Origin: Terriglobia bacterium
Lineage (GTDB): Bacteria > Acidobacteriota > Terriglobia > Terriglobales > Acidobacteriaceae
Length of the DNA: 43,803 nucleotides
Reading direction: 5' to 3'
NCBI GenBank assembly: GCA_020073215.1
Contig: JAIQFO010000040.1
Location: 1 to 43,803, forward strand
The notes beneath the pieces are model-generated. The model searched no databases and was not told where the DNA came from. It saw only the letters and a list, made by a program, of their open reading frames with translations. Shown one piece after another: positions 25,353 to 34,275 of the stretch. The position numbers were made by a program, and so were the translations under genes. How positions within the stretch are numbered: the stretch's first letter is position 1; each line of letters opens with the position of its first letter.

Positions 25353-26777
25353 CTATCCCGCGTACATCCCAATCACCCGCTCAATCGCCCGCCGGCACAC
25401 CCCGCAAAACGTCCGATGCCGCGTAAACATGATGCAGTCCACTTCCGGACGGTAGTACCCCTTAGCCTCATAATTCGCGCCCTCGAACGCTCCAACTTTC
25501 CCGACGTACTTCTCGGAACCAAGCATGGCGTCTTCCTTCGCGCGCTGTTTGCGGAAGAGTTCATCGATCTCCGCCTCCGGCTTCCCGGCCGCTCGCAGTT
25601 CCTTGCGCTGCCGCTGGATCTCCCGCTCAAAGCGATCGAACTCCTCCTGATTCCAGGGAGTCGGCACCGGCGTTCCCGCCGCCACCAGATCCTTCCACTT
25701 CAAGTCTGCCCGATCGAGCAAAGCCGTCACATTCGGCTCCCACGGCTCCGTCTTCGTCGCCGGCGGCAGATACGCCACATCCGACGTGTAATATTCATCC
25801 GCCAGCCCCGCGAACTGGTGTCCAAACTCGTGCACCCCCACATATCCCGCCCACAGATTGTCGATGGCCACCGTAGCGTACTGATTGAAAATTCCGCCCC
25901 CGCCGTAAGTCTGTCCATTCACCAGAATTTCAATAAACTCATACGGCGCAAACGACGCCACATCCCGCAGCGCGCGGTTTTCCGTAGTCAACACATAGCG
26001 CTCGGTGCCGAACGTGTCGTACGCAGCGCCCACCGGCGACCGCCGGTAAATTCCGCTCGAAGGCCGCGACACGCCCGACTCCTCCGCCGCCGGACACAGC
26101 CCCCACACATTGAAATCCTTCTGGTGCTCGCGAAATGGCGGAGTTGAAAACAGCGCCTCCATGAATCGGCGCGCATCTTTCTCAAATTTCCCGCGTTCCG
26201 CCGCCCTGTACCCATCGCCCAGCACCAGCAAATCGACCTTCGTCGCCGGATCGCCCATCTTCTGCATTTCCAGCAGCGCCCCCGGCGAAGGTGGACGCGA
26301 CCGGTCCACGAACTTATCTTTTGGATCGACCAGGGTCTTCCAAACTTCCTTCCAAGCTTCCGTCGGGCCTGGATGAACCCCGCTCCCCGCGCGCTCTTGC
26401 AGCGACACGTCCACCGGAGCGTCCGGCGACGGAAAGCGCAACGATTCCGAAAATGTCCGGTTCCCGTGCAGCGCCTCTTCCGTCGTCTTCCACTCGCCAA
26501 ACACGGAATTGAATCCGCGCGAGTACACCAACTTCCCGCTCGCCCGTTCACGCACTTCAAACCGGTAATTTCCCATCTGACTCTCGTCGATAGTTTTGTT
26601 CAGATTTCCCGGCCACTCCAGCGGCTCCAGCACCACTCGATCCAGGCTGAACCATTCTTCGTGCGAGTTTCCGGTGTGGTAATAATCGACGCGCAGGGTG
26701 CGGGGTGCGGCAAGACTGAGGGAACAGCTGAAAAAGAGAAATAGAAGATAGGCAACAACCCAGAGCGCTCGTTTCAT
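25353..26777 (-). CDS. Secreted M64-family (IgA peptidase-like) metallopeptidase
   Basis: 474 residues, with a signal peptide (MKRALWVVAYLLFLFFSCSLSLAA). An N-terminal beta domain (about 25-120: LRVDYYHTGNSHEEWFSLD) precedes the M64 catalytic domain (about 175-460). The zinc motif is HEFGHQFAGLADEY, with H316, E317, H320 and D327. A charged coiled-coil-like insertion (about 385-430: EREIQRQRKELRAAGKPEAE) interrupts the domain before the conserved end YYRPEVDCIMF...FCGVCRRAIERVIGMY, which has three Cys. Substrate unknown; IgA cleavage is the name of the family, not a likely role in a soil organism. It follows the BamE-like gene by 15 bp, a probable operon. Confidence 0.9.
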   Translation of the reverse strand: MKRALWVVAYLLFLFFSCSLSLAAPRTLRVDYYHTGNSHEEWFSLDRVVLEPLEWPGNLNKTIDESQMGNYRFEVRERASGKLVYSRGFNSVFGEWKTTEEALHGNRTFSESLRFPSPDAPVDVSLQERAGSGVHPGPTEAWKEVWKTLVDPKDKFVDRSRPPSPGALLEMQKMGDPATKVDLLVLGDGYRAAERGKFEKDARRFMEALFSTPPFREHQKDFNVWGLCPAAEESGVSRPSSGIYRRSPVGAAYDTFGTERYVLTTENRALRDVASFAPYEFIEILVNGQTYGGGGIFNQYATVAIDNLWAGYVGVHEFGHQFAGLADEYYTSDVAYLPPATKTEPWEPNVTALLDRADLKWKDLVAAGTPVPTPWNQEEFDRFEREIQRQRKELRAAGKPEAEIDELFRKQRAKEDAMLGSEKYVGKVGAFEGANYEAKGYYRPEVDCIMFTRHRTFCGVCRRAIERVIGMYAG

Positions 26778-26792
26778 GACCGGAATTGTAGC

Positions 26793-27515
26793 TTACGACC
26801 CCGGCTTGATCTCGACAGCCTTGTCGTTCCGAAAAGTAATCGCCAGCGGATTTCCCCCATTGGCGTAATGCAGAGTTCGCGACCCAGAATCGCCCGAGCC
26901 CTGCGGAATGCCCACTCCGATCGCGAAGAGAGCCTCCAACTCACTCATCCCCGCCTGCACTTCATGCGCGTCAATCTTCCGCCAGATATCCGCGGGCCAG
27001 TGCTTGTAAAGTTCGTGCGGATCTTCGATGAAGAAGATGTCGTCGGAATAAATCCTGAAGTCGCTGCCCTTCTCCGCGCCAATCGGAACCGCATAGCTCT
27101 TGCCCTCCACCTCAAAGCAAGCCAGCACCTGCTTGATCCCCGGAGCCAGGGGAGAAACGCCGGTTACCACGTCCTGAATCGCCAGCTTCTGCAAAGGCAG
27201 CAATGTTCCCGCCTCATGCCCGAAGTCAGTTTTGCGCCGCTCTCGATCGTAGGGATAGTACGTGAGCTGATATCCGACCTTCACCCACACCGGTTGCTCA
27301 GTCAACTGCCGCGCCGACTTCAGATCGTAAGGATGCAATCTCTTAGGCGTAACGTAGTAATCCGCCTTCAGCGCCGTTTCCTGCCGCGGCGTTGCATCTG
27401 CCTTCATCGCCTCGTGCCGCTCATACACGATGTAAGCCGCGCGCCCGCCCGCCAGCACCATGGCGGCCACCAGAAAGACCTGCAGCTTTTTCTGAAACTC
27501 CGGATCAAAGGCCAT
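26793..27515 (-). CDS. Membrane-anchored protein with BamE/SmpA-like C-terminal domain, function unknown
   Basis: 240 residues. One N-terminal membrane segment (KLQVFLVAAMVLAGGRAAYIVY), then an extracytoplasmic part. The middle (about 50-165) contains ADYYVTPKRLHPYDLKSA and VKVGYQLTYYPYD and is not recognised. The last 50 residues (VQAGMSELEALFAIG, TLHYANGGNPLAITFRNDKAVEI) resemble the small BamE/OmlA fold, where a GMS-x-E-A motif begins the helix pair. Whether it takes part in outer membrane assembly is inference. It is first of a two-gene unit with the M64 peptidase. Confidence 0.7.
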   Translation of the reverse strand: MAFDPEFQKKLQVFLVAAMVLAGGRAAYIVYERHEAMKADATPRQETALKADYYVTPKRLHPYDLKSARQLTEQPVWVKVGYQLTYYPYDRERRKTDFGHEAGTLLPLQKLAIQDVVTGVSPLAPGIKQVLACFEVEGKSYAVPIGAEKGSDFRIYSDDIFFIEDPHELYKHWPADIWRKIDAHEVQAGMSELEALFAIGVGIPQGSGDSGSRTLHYANGGNPLAITFRNDKAVEIKPGS

Positions 27516-27543
27516 AATTTAAGAGCATTAAAAGCAAGTGTGG

Positions 27544-27564
27544 GGACGGGCGACTCGCCCGTCC
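27544..27564. repeat. Palindromic repeat, family B copy 1
   Basis: GGACGGGCGA, central C, TCGCCCGTCC; followed by CCGAGCAAAGCCCGG. A related unit is at 29636-29655. Confidence 0.85.
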
Positions 27565-27608
27565 AGCCGAGCAAAGCCCGGCAGCTGCCCGTGGTCACTG
27601 TAACATTG

Positions 27609-27682
27609 GGTTCGCTACAGAAGATTTCGCTATAGAATATAATTAAGTATTCTCAGTACGAACGCTCCGTCATTAGCGAACC
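27609..27682 (+). promoter_or_regulatory. Putative promoter/operator of the SufT-like gene
   Basis: TATAAT at 27638-27643. TTCGCTA occurs at 27611-27617 and 27626-27632 (15-bp spacing) and inverted as TAGCGAA at 27674-27680; the outer pair extends to a perfect 9-bp inverted repeat, GGTTCGCTA (27609-27617) and TAGCGAACC (27674-27682). No good -35 is seen, which would suit an activator-dependent promoter. Confidence 0.4.
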
Positions 27683-27695
27683 GCAAAGGAAACTC

Positions 27696-28013
27696 ATGCC
27701 CATTGCCCAGGATGACGTTCTAAACGCCCTCAAGCAGTGCTACGATCCCGAGATTCCCGTCAACATCGTCGATCTCGGCTTGATTTACGACATCCGCTTC
27801 AACGACCTATCCGAAGGTCAACAGGACGTCACCGTCGACATGACCCTCACCGCCCAGGGCTGTCCCGAGCACGTCAACATCAGCGCCCAGGTCAAGTCCC
27901 GAGTCGAGCAACTTCCCGGCGTCCGCAACGCCAACGTCAATGTGGTCTGGGAACCAGCCTGGACTCCCGAGCGCCTAAGCCCCGAAGCCCGCAAACAACT
28001 GGGCATCGAATAG
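27696..28013 (+). CDS. SufT-like MIP18/DUF59-family Fe-S assembly protein
   Basis: 105 residues, a single MIP18/DUF59 domain: CYDPEIPVNIVDLGLIYDI, TVDMTLTAQGCPEHVNI with the conserved Cys, and VVWEPAWTPERLSPEARKQLG at the end. Family members assist iron-sulfur cluster maturation in the cytoplasm; the trailing WEPxWTPERLS segment is typical of bacterial SufT-like proteins. No suf or isc genes lie in the window, so it is an orphan here. Possible operator sequences lie upstream. Confidence 0.88.
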   Translation: MPIAQDDVLNALKQCYDPEIPVNIVDLGLIYDIRFNDLSEGQQDVTVDMTLTAQGCPEHVNISAQVKSRVEQLPGVRNANVNVVWEPAWTPERLSPEARKQLGIE

Positions 28014-28029
28014 CCCAGACTCCTTTGTA

Positions 28030-28051
28030 GAGACGCGGCTAGCCGCGTCTC
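28030..28051. repeat. Palindromic repeat, family A copy 3
   Basis: Perfect copy identical in its 22-bp core to the one inside rarA (central TA), preceded by TGTA, between the convergent SufT-like and 93-residue genes; it may double as a terminator hairpin. Confidence 0.9.
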
Positions 28052-28062
28052 TGTCGCCAGCG

Positions 28063-28344
28063 CTAGTACTCTCCCAACTTCTCAAACGCGCGTGCCGCGC
28101 GCTCCTCCGCCCACTCCTCGATCTTGTTCCCGATCTTCATCGCCAGGTCCAGAAACTTCGTTCCCTGTCGCACATACGAAGGCAGCTCTTCGCGAATTTT
28201 TCCAAACTGATTCGGATACTCCGATGCCAACACCGCCAATCCCACTCCTCCCACCAGCACCGCTGCCGGACGTTTCCCCTTCAGCACCAACACCGCCGCC
28301 GTTGCCGCCGATCCTGCAATTACCGCCCGCTTCCAGTTCTGCAT
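28063..28344 (-). CDS. Small membrane-associated protein, function unknown
   Basis: 93 residues. The N-terminal half is hydrophobic (AVIAGSAATAAVLVLKGKRPAAVLVGGVGLAVLAS), enough for one or two short membrane helices; the second half is an amphipathic charged helix (QFGKIREELPSYVRQGTKFL, KIEEWAEERAARAFEKLG). The organisation resembles small inner-membrane proteins with a cytoplasmic helix. No family name or role can be given. It converges on the SufT-like gene and diverges from the DmpA-type peptidase gene. Confidence 0.75.
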   Translation of the reverse strand: MQNWKRAVIAGSAATAAVLVLKGKRPAAVLVGGVGLAVLASEYPNQFGKIREELPSYVRQGTKFLDLAMKIGNKIEEWAEERAARAFEKLGEY

Positions 28345-28451
28345 GTTCTCTCCTGACGCCGTGTCTCAACCACGCCTGCTTTTCCTAGCAGGATTCTAAA
28401 CCACGCTTCCATGCTTTATACTGCCGCCGGCACTCAATCGAACAACAATCT

Positions 28452-29618
28452 ATGATCCAATTTCGGATATTCCCATTTCTGACCGTACTTCTCTGCGTAC
28501 TTCTCTCAGCCGGCACTCTCTCCTCCGCGCAAGCCAAGCCCCGGGCCCGCGATCTCGGCGTCCCCTTCGACGGCACGCCCGGCGCCTACAACGCCATCAC
28601 CGACGTCAAAGGCGTAGAAGTCGGACACACCACCCTCATTTCCGGCAGCGGCAAGCTCAAAGTAGGAGAAGGCCCGGTCCGCACCGGCGTCACCGCCATT
28701 CATCCGCGTGGGAAAGACGCGAACGACTCCGTCTTCGGAGCTTGGTTCACGCTCAATGGCAATGGCGAGATGACGGGCACAACCTGGCTCGAAGACTCCG
28801 GCTTCCTCGACGGCCCCGTCCTGATCACCAACACCCACAGCGTAGGCGTGGTGCGCGATGCCGTCATCGCCTGGAAAGTGAAACGCGGCGAGCCCGACAT
28901 GGAAGGCTACTGGTGGTCCTTGCCCGTCGTAGCCGAAACCTGGGACGGCTATCTCAACGACATTAACGGCTTCCACGTGAAGCCCGAGCACGTCTTCCAC
29001 GCGCTGGAGTCAGCCCACAGCGGCCCCGTCGAAGAAGGCAACGTAGGCGGCGGCACCGGCATGATCTGTAACGAATTCAAGGGAGGAATAGGAACCTCCT
29101 CACGCGTGCTCGAGGCGAAAGCGGGCGGCTACACGGTCGGCGTCCTCGTGCAATGCAATTACGGACAGCGCGACCAGTTGCGCATCGCCGGTGTTCCCGT
29201 CGGCAAGGAGATTCCCGAGCACGCCGCTTACCATGAAGACGTAGGCTCAATCATCATTGTAGTCGCGACCGACGCCCCGCTGATTCCGACGCAACTGAAG
29301 CGCATCGCGCGCCGGGCGTCTCTAGGCCTGGGCCGCGACGGCAGCTTCTCCGGCGACGGCTCCGGCGACATCTTCATAGCCTTCTCCACCGCCAATCCCG
29401 GAGCGGCCTCAACCAAGGGAGTTCGCGACCTGAAAATGTTGCCCAACGACAGCCTCGATCCGCTGTTTCTCGCCACCGTCCAGGCCACCGAAGAAGCCGT
29501 AGTCAACGCCATGGTAGCCGCCGAAACCATGACCGGCATCGACAACCACACCGTAATAGCCCTCCCCCACGACCGTCTGCAAGAGGTCCTAAAAAAATAC
29601 AACCGCCTGGCAAAATGA
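28452..29618 (+). CDS. Secreted P1-family (DmpA/BapA-type) aminopeptidase
   Basis: 388 residues with a signal peptide (FLTVLLCVLLSAGTLSSAQA). Ntn-hydrolase-like enzyme that matures by self-cleavage into two chains and releases N-terminal D- or beta-amino acids, depending on the member. Landmarks: ITDVKGVEVGHTT, TGVTAIHPRG, ITNTHSVGVVRDA, EGNVGGGTGMIC and KGGIGTSSRV (about 210-219), which contains the Ser region used as nucleophile after autoproteolysis; later DAPLIPTQLKRIARRASLGLGR and GDIFIAFST. Full-length. The beta-peptidase option is of interest next to a beta-amino-acid-type catabolic cluster a few kb away, but no link is shown. Confidence 0.9.
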   Translation: MIQFRIFPFLTVLLCVLLSAGTLSSAQAKPRARDLGVPFDGTPGAYNAITDVKGVEVGHTTLISGSGKLKVGEGPVRTGVTAIHPRGKDANDSVFGAWFTLNGNGEMTGTTWLEDSGFLDGPVLITNTHSVGVVRDAVIAWKVKRGEPDMEGYWWSLPVVAETWDGYLNDINGFHVKPEHVFHALESAHSGPVEEGNVGGGTGMICNEFKGGIGTSSRVLEAKAGGYTVGVLVQCNYGQRDQLRIAGVPVGKEIPEHAAYHEDVGSIIIVVATDAPLIPTQLKRIARRASLGLGRDGSFSGDGSGDIFIAFSTANPGAASTKGVRDLKMLPNDSLDPLFLATVQATEEAVVNAMVAAETMTGIDNHTVIALPHDRLQEVLKKYNRLAK

Positions 29619-29635
29619 GGGTTAGCTCGTGTGGA

Positions 29636-29655
29636 GACGGGCGACCTCGCCCGTC
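29636..29655. repeat. Palindromic repeat, family B copy 2
   Basis: GACGGGCGA, central CC, TCGCCCGTC; flanked by GTGTGGA upstream and CCGAGCGCAGCTCGG downstream, as in copy 1. Confidence 0.8.
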
Positions 29656-29774
29656 CAAACCGAGCGCAGCTCGGCCGCAGCCCGCGCTCCAAACCGCTCC
29701 CGATTCGCTCGCGCGTTACCTTCGTTCCCCCCAATCGCGCCTCTACCCCGCCTGCGGGGACTACAATTCACTCA

Positions 29775-29984
29775 GTGAAAGCCTACCGCATCGAGCGCAT
29801 CAAGGGCGGCATGAAGTTCACCTGCTCGCACTGTGCCCACAGCGTCAGCACGCTCGACTTCGATGCCAGAACCGGTAACCTCCGCACCCAGGCCGCCACC
29901 GCCATCAACGATCACGCCGCCAAAGCGCACCACGAGCCTTTGGTCGTTCCCCCTTCCGACGGTCAGCAGCGCACCTGGCGCTAA
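29775..29984 (+). CDS. Small zinc-finger-like protein (69 residues)
   Basis: From the GTG at 29775: VKAYRIERIKGGMKFTCSHC, AHSVSTLDFDARTGNLR, AATAINDHAAKAHHEP. The C-x2-C pair and the later H-x4-H pair form a plausible single C2H2-like zinc site. An upstream ATG at 29631 in the same frame would add 48 residues, but that part is encoded by family B repeat sequence and is not protein-like, so the GTG start is preferred. It lies between the peptidase and kinase genes on the same strand. Function unknown; DNA or RNA binding would be a guess. Confidence 0.6.
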   Translation: MKAYRIERIKGGMKFTCSHCAHSVSTLDFDARTGNLRTQAATAINDHAAKAHHEPLVVPPSDGQQRTWR

Positions 29985-30025
29985 CAGCCCGTGCTGCAAG
30001 TTCGGGATTATAATGACGCGAACTG

Positions 30026-32596
30026 ATGGCCCTCACCTCCGGCACGAAACTCGGCCCCTATGAAATTCAATCGCCACTCGGTGCGGGCGGCATGGGCGAG
30101 GTCTACCGCGCGCGCGACACGCGCCTCGACCGAAGTGTCGCCCTGAAGCTCCTTCCCGCCGCCTTTTCCTCCGATGCCGATCGTCTGCAGCGCTTTCAGC
30201 AGGAAGCGCGAGTTCTCAGCTCCCTGAACCATCACAATCTTCTTGCCATCTTCGACGTTGGCAACCAGAACGGCTCCTACTTCCTGGTTTCCGAGTTGCT
30301 CGAGGGCGAAACTCTCCGCGAGCGCCTGAATGCAGGACCACTGCCCCTCCGGAAAGCGGTCGACTACGGAGTTCAGATGGCCAACGGACTCGCCGCCGCC
30401 CACGACAAAGGAATCGTGCACCGCGACCTTAAGCCCGACAACATCTTCATCACCAAAGATGGCCGGGTGAAGATCCTCGACTTCGGTTTGGCAAAGCCCG
30501 CTCAGGAGGCGGCCGGCGCGAGCACTCCCACCCTTGCCGGGCCCGCCACCTTGCCCGGCGTGGTTCTGGGAACCGCCGGCTATATGTCTCCCGAGCAGGT
30601 GCGTGGAAAACCCGCCGACGTTCGTTCCGATATTTTCAGCTTCGGGGCCATTCTGTACGAGATGGTCGCAGGGCAACGAGCGTTCCGCGGTGACTCCTCC
30701 ATTGAAACCATGAATGCCATCCTGAAGGATGACCCTCCGGAATTTTCCACGGCGGCCAAGAACGTCTCTCCCGCCATGGAAAGATTGATTCGACGCTGCC
30801 TGGAAAAGGCCCCGGAAGAAAGGTTCCAATCGGCGCGCGATCTGGCGTTCGCCCTCGACGCCCTTTCGGGAATCTCCGGCTCGACCGCGACGCACGCGGC
30901 CGCAGTGCGCTCCCCGCGTAAACTGCGCCTCGCTCTGTTCACCTCCCTGGCAGCACTGCTGGTCCTGGCACTTGGATTTGTTGCCGGCACACGGGCGGCT
31001 AGACCCGCCCAACCACAATTTCATCAGCTCATTTTTGGACGCGGCTTCATCGAGACTGCCAGATTCACGCCCGACGGACAAAGCGTGATTTACGGAGCCG
31101 CCTGGAATAACCTCCCGTTCGAGATCTTCAGCACTCGCCTGGAAGGGTTGGAGTCGCGCAGTCTGGGTATGCCTTCAGGAAATATTCTGGGCATTTCCTC
31201 CAACGGGCAAATGGCCCTTGCCCTGGGTTGGCACCACACTCTGAACTGGATGACGATTGGAACTTTGGCCGAAGCATCCCTCAGCGGCGGTCCGCCCCGT
31301 TCGATCTTGGAGAATTTCTGCGACGGCGATATTTCTCGCGATGGAGGACAATTCGCCGTCGTTCGCTGCATCGGCAGTGAGCAGACGTTGGAATTTCCTA
31401 TCGGGAAGGTACTCTACCGCACCACCGGATACATCAGTCACGTGCGTATCTCTCCCCAAGGCGATGCCGTTGCTTTCTGTGATCATCCGGTCCGAGGCGA
31501 CGACCGGGGGTTCGTCGCCCTTGTGAATCGCGAAGGGAAGGTTACCCGGCTGACCGAAGAATGGAGTTCGCTGCGCGGGCTGGCATGGCCCGCTTCCGGC
31601 CGCGAAGTCTGGTTTACCGCCAGCCAAAAGGAAGAAGCTCAGGTCCTGATGGCGGTGAGCCGCACCGGAAACCAGCGAATTATCCTGTCCTCCCCCTCGT
31701 ATTTGTGGCTGCAGGATATCAGCGCCGACGGCAAGGTACTTCTAGGTGACTCGCAGGAAGGTGGCCCCATCGCCCTTCATCGCATGAGCGCCGCCTCCGA
31801 CACAATCTTCGATCTCGCCAGCGAAAGTACCATCGCTTCGGGCATCTCTGACGATGGTTCGCTCGTCGCGGTCGACTACAGCGGCGCAGGCTCCGGTCCC
31901 AATTACGCCGTGTACCTGGTAAAAACCGACGGTTCCCCTCCGACCCGTCTGGGGGATGGTTCATGCATGGGAATATCTCCGGATGGCAAATGGATCGCCG
32001 CCTTCATGCCCTCTGAGCGTTCCACCTCCTCTACCTTTCGGTTACTCCCGACCGGTGCGGGAGAAGTCCGTGCCTTCGACATTAGTCCCGTCCGCGTACT
32101 CGACTATTACGGCAATTGGGTTCGAGATGGTTCAAAGTTCGCGTTCATGGGAGCAGAACCCGGAAAACCGCCGAGGACTTACCTCTTGGATACAAAAATC
32201 GGGAAGGCATCGGCGGTGACCCCGGAAGGCACGACCGACCCTTTGATTTCGCCCGACGCGAAGGCCGTCATTGCGCGTAACGAACAGCAGGTATTCCGCC
32301 TCTACCCCCTGGACGGAAGCAATCCCCAGCCTTTGCAGGGGCTCAAGGATGGAGAAGTTCCCATTCAGTGGGACGCTTCCGCTACGAAGTTATACGTCTG
32401 GGATCGCACCTTCCCCGCCCACATCTTCCTCGTGGATTTGAAATCCGGCGCCCGCCGGCCCTGGACCACGATCGTCCCACCCGACTCCGCCGGCGTGCTC
32501 TACGGCAACATCGTAATGACGCCGGATGGAAAGACGGCAGTCTACCGCTATCGTCGAAACGCAACCACCCTATTTCTCGCTGAAGGATTGAAGTAA
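30026..32596 (+). CDS. Transmembrane Ser/Thr protein kinase with TolB-like beta-propeller
   Basis: 856 residues. Hanks-type kinase domain (about 8-285): GAGGMGEVYRARD loop, ATP lysine K41, catalytic VHRDLKPDN (D134), DFG (D152), GTAGYMSPEQVRG. One membrane helix (about 301-321, LALFTSLAALLVLALGFVAG), then an extracytoplasmic region of TolB/WD40-like blades, with recurring FTPDGQSVIYGA, ISPQGDAVAF, ISPDGKWIA and MTPDGKTAVYR. This is the common acidobacterial receptor-like kinase layout; the ligand and substrates are unknown. ATG at 30026 with a weak ribosome binding site. Repeats, not a classical terminator, follow the stop. Confidence 0.93.
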   Translation: MALTSGTKLGPYEIQSPLGAGGMGEVYRARDTRLDRSVALKLLPAAFSSDADRLQRFQQEARVLSSLNHHNLLAIFDVGNQNGSYFLVSELLEGETLRERLNAGPLPLRKAVDYGVQMANGLAAAHDKGIVHRDLKPDNIFITKDGRVKILDFGLAKPAQEAAGASTPTLAGPATLPGVVLGTAGYMSPEQVRGKPADVRSDIFSFGAILYEMVAGQRAFRGDSSIETMNAILKDDPPEFSTAAKNVSPAMERLIRRCLEKAPEERFQSARDLAFALDALSGISGSTATHAAAVRSPRKLRLALFTSLAALLVLALGFVAGTRAARPAQPQFHQLIFGRGFIETARFTPDGQSVIYGAAWNNLPFEIFSTRLEGLESRSLGMPSGNILGISSNGQMALALGWHHTLNWMTIGTLAEASLSGGPPRSILENFCDGDISRDGGQFAVVRCIGSEQTLEFPIGKVLYRTTGYISHVRISPQGDAVAFCDHPVRGDDRGFVALVNREGKVTRLTEEWSSLRGLAWPASGREVWFTASQKEEAQVLMAVSRTGNQRIILSSPSYLWLQDISADGKVLLGDSQEGGPIALHRMSAASDTIFDLASESTIASGISDDGSLVAVDYSGAGSGPNYAVYLVKTDGSPPTRLGDGSCMGISPDGKWIAAFMPSERSTSSTFRLLPTGAGEVRAFDISPVRVLDYYGNWVRDGSKFAFMGAEPGKPPRTYLLDTKIGKASAVTPEGTTDPLISPDAKAVIARNEQQVFRLYPLDGSNPQPLQGLKDGEVPIQWDASATKLYVWDRTFPAHIFLVDLKSGARRPWTTIVPPDSAGVLYGNIVMTPDGKTAVYRYRRNATTLFLAEGLK

Positions 32597-32600
32597 ATCC

Positions 32601-32839
32601 AGCCCCGGAAGGGGCGACCGAGCCCAGCGCTTTTAGCGCTGGGGAAACATGGAACAAATGAATCAAGTCCCGGAGGGACGACCGAGTTCTCGCGCGCAAG
32701 AGAATCCCCCCGGAGGGGGACCCAACTTAGCCCGGCGCGGGCGGGAGTTCGTGCCACCTCTGACCCCTCGCGGATCGCCCGAGCTTTCTCAGGCTGTTAG
32801 CCAGATACCACGCCCAGACAATCATTCATGAAATGAATT
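32601..32839. repeat. Intergenic repeat cluster, CCCCGGAAGGGG family
   Basis: Holds a small hairpin CCCC-GGAA-GGGG (32603-32614), a perfect 8-bp hairpin CCCAGCGC-TTTTA-GCGCTGGG (32623-32643), and two further variants, CCCGGAGGGACGACCGAGTT (about 32670) and CCCCCGGAGGGGG (about 32706). A related copy lies at 38870-38900. No gene seen. Confidence 0.8.
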
Positions 32840-34177
32840 CTAATCCTGCACCGCCCGATCCGTAATCTCCAGCCCCCGGTCGATGATCGCAAATGCCTCG
32901 CGCAACTGCTGCTCGTTAATGCATAGTGGAGGATTCGTGTAGAAGGTATTCCAACGCACCAGGGTGTAGAGTCCGTTCCCCCGAAAAAACTTTCCGAGCG
33001 CGGCCATTTCGTCGGATGTGCCGTTAAACGGCGCCATTGGCTGTTTCGTCTTGCGGCTGCGGATGAGTTCGAAGATGCCGAACAGTCCGATCGAACGCAC
33101 GGCTCCCACCGATGGATGCTTCTTCTGTAACTCGGAGCCGAGGTCTTTCATGATCGCGCCCATCTTCCGGGCGTTCTCGATCAAGTGATCTTCTTCGTAG
33201 ACGCGGATCGTCGCCAGCGCCGTCGCGCAGCCCATGGGATGACTGTTGTAAGTAAGTCCTCCATAGAACACCTTATCGTCGAAGTGTTTGGCGATATGTC
33301 GCCGCATGCCGACCGCGCCGAGTGGAATATAACTCGAAGTAAGTCCCTTCGCCATACAGAGTAAGTCTGGAACAACTTTCCAGTGATCGATGGCAAACCA
33401 CTTACCCGTACGGCCAAAGCCGGCCATAACTTCATCGGCGATCATCAGAATCCCATACTTATCGCATAGCTTCCGTACGCCCTCAATGTATCCATCCGGC
33501 GGCACCAGGATGCCGTTGGTCCCGGTTACCGTCTCCAGTATGAACGCGGCAATGGTGTGCGGGCCTTCGAGTTGAATCGTTTCGTCGATCATCGCCAGCG
33601 AAGTTTGCGCCGACTCCCATCCTCGTTCGATGCCGTGATAAGGATCGAGCACGTGTACCACGCCCGGCATTCCCGGTTCGGCCGCCCACCGCCGAGGATC
33701 GCCCGTAAGGCTGATCGCGCCCGCCGTGGCACCGTGATACGAGCGATAACGCGCCAGGATCTTGTGGCGTCCGGTAAAGAAGCGTGCGATCTTGATGGCG
33801 TTCTCGGTGGCTTCCGCGCCGCCGTTGGTGAAAAAGAATGTGTCAATATCGCCCGGAGTGATCTCCGCCAGCTTCGCCCCCAGCCGCGCCCGCGGTTCCG
33901 TCGCCATGAACGGATTGGCATAGCACAGCACCGACGCCTGCTCGCGAATGGCCTGGATGACGCGCTCATCGCCGTGTCCGATGTTCACCGACATCAGCTG
34001 ACTGTTGAAGTCGATGAAGCGCTTCCCTTCCGGCGTCCAGAAATAGATGCCCTTGGCGCGCGCCACCGGGATGGGATCGACTTTCGATTGCGCCGACCAC
34101 TCAAACAGCGTGTGCTTCCTGGTAAGGTCGACAATCTCCTGCCCGGTCATCATGGGGTTCGTTACCGCTGTCGTCAT
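32840..34177 (-). CDS. Class III aminotransferase, taurine-2-oxoglutarate transaminase-like
   Basis: 445-residue PLP enzyme. Landmarks: TRKHTLFEWSAQSKVDPIPV, RFIDFNSQLMSVNIGHGD, FFTNGGAEATENAIKIAR, the cofactor Asp D248 (LMIADEVMAGFGRTG) and PLP lysine K277 (CMAKGLTSSYIPLGAV). The N-terminal pattern recalls the taurine:2-oxoglutarate and beta-alanine:pyruvate subgroup; sequence alone does not fix the amino donor. Last gene of the minus-strand catabolic cluster, 98 bp after mmsA. With MmsA it could turn beta-alanine into malonate semialdehyde and then acetyl-CoA; this pairing is inference. Confidence 0.85.
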   Translation of the reverse strand: MTTAVTNPMMTGQEIVDLTRKHTLFEWSAQSKVDPIPVARAKGIYFWTPEGKRFIDFNSQLMSVNIGHGDERVIQAIREQASVLCYANPFMATEPRARLGAKLAEITPGDIDTFFFTNGGAEATENAIKIARFFTGRHKILARYRSYHGATAGAISLTGDPRRWAAEPGMPGVVHVLDPYHGIERGWESAQTSLAMIDETIQLEGPHTIAAFILETVTGTNGILVPPDGYIEGVRKLCDKYGILMIADEVMAGFGRTGKWFAIDHWKVVPDLLCMAKGLTSSYIPLGAVGMRRHIAKHFDDKVFYGGLTYNSHPMGCATALATIRVYEEDHLIENARKMGAIMKDLGSELQKKHPSVGAVRSIGLFGIFELIRSRKTKQPMAPFNGTSDEMAALGKFFRGNGLYTLVRWNTFYTNPPLCINEQQLREAFAIIDRGLEITDRAVQD

Positions 34178-34195
34178 TGCTCCCTCTTTTCAACT

Positions 34196-34236
34196 CTTAT
34201 TCACCACAGAGCCACAGAGACACAGAGAAAAACTAC
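34196..34236. repeat. CACAGAGNCACAGAG-type intergenic repeat
   Basis: TTCACCACAGAGCCACAGAG followed by ACACAGAGAAAA in the gap between mmsA and the last aminotransferase. A degenerate reverse-orientation copy lies near 6400-6450, between prfB and the HD gene. Confidence 0.6.
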
Positions 34237-34275
34237 AGAACTCTACTTATAATTCCGGGGTCCGCGCGATCCGTC

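Noticed and set aside
30008..31081. Minus-strand open frame opposite the kinase domain
   Set aside because: Antisense to an unmistakable Hanks-type kinase; Gly/Arg-rich composition without motifs.
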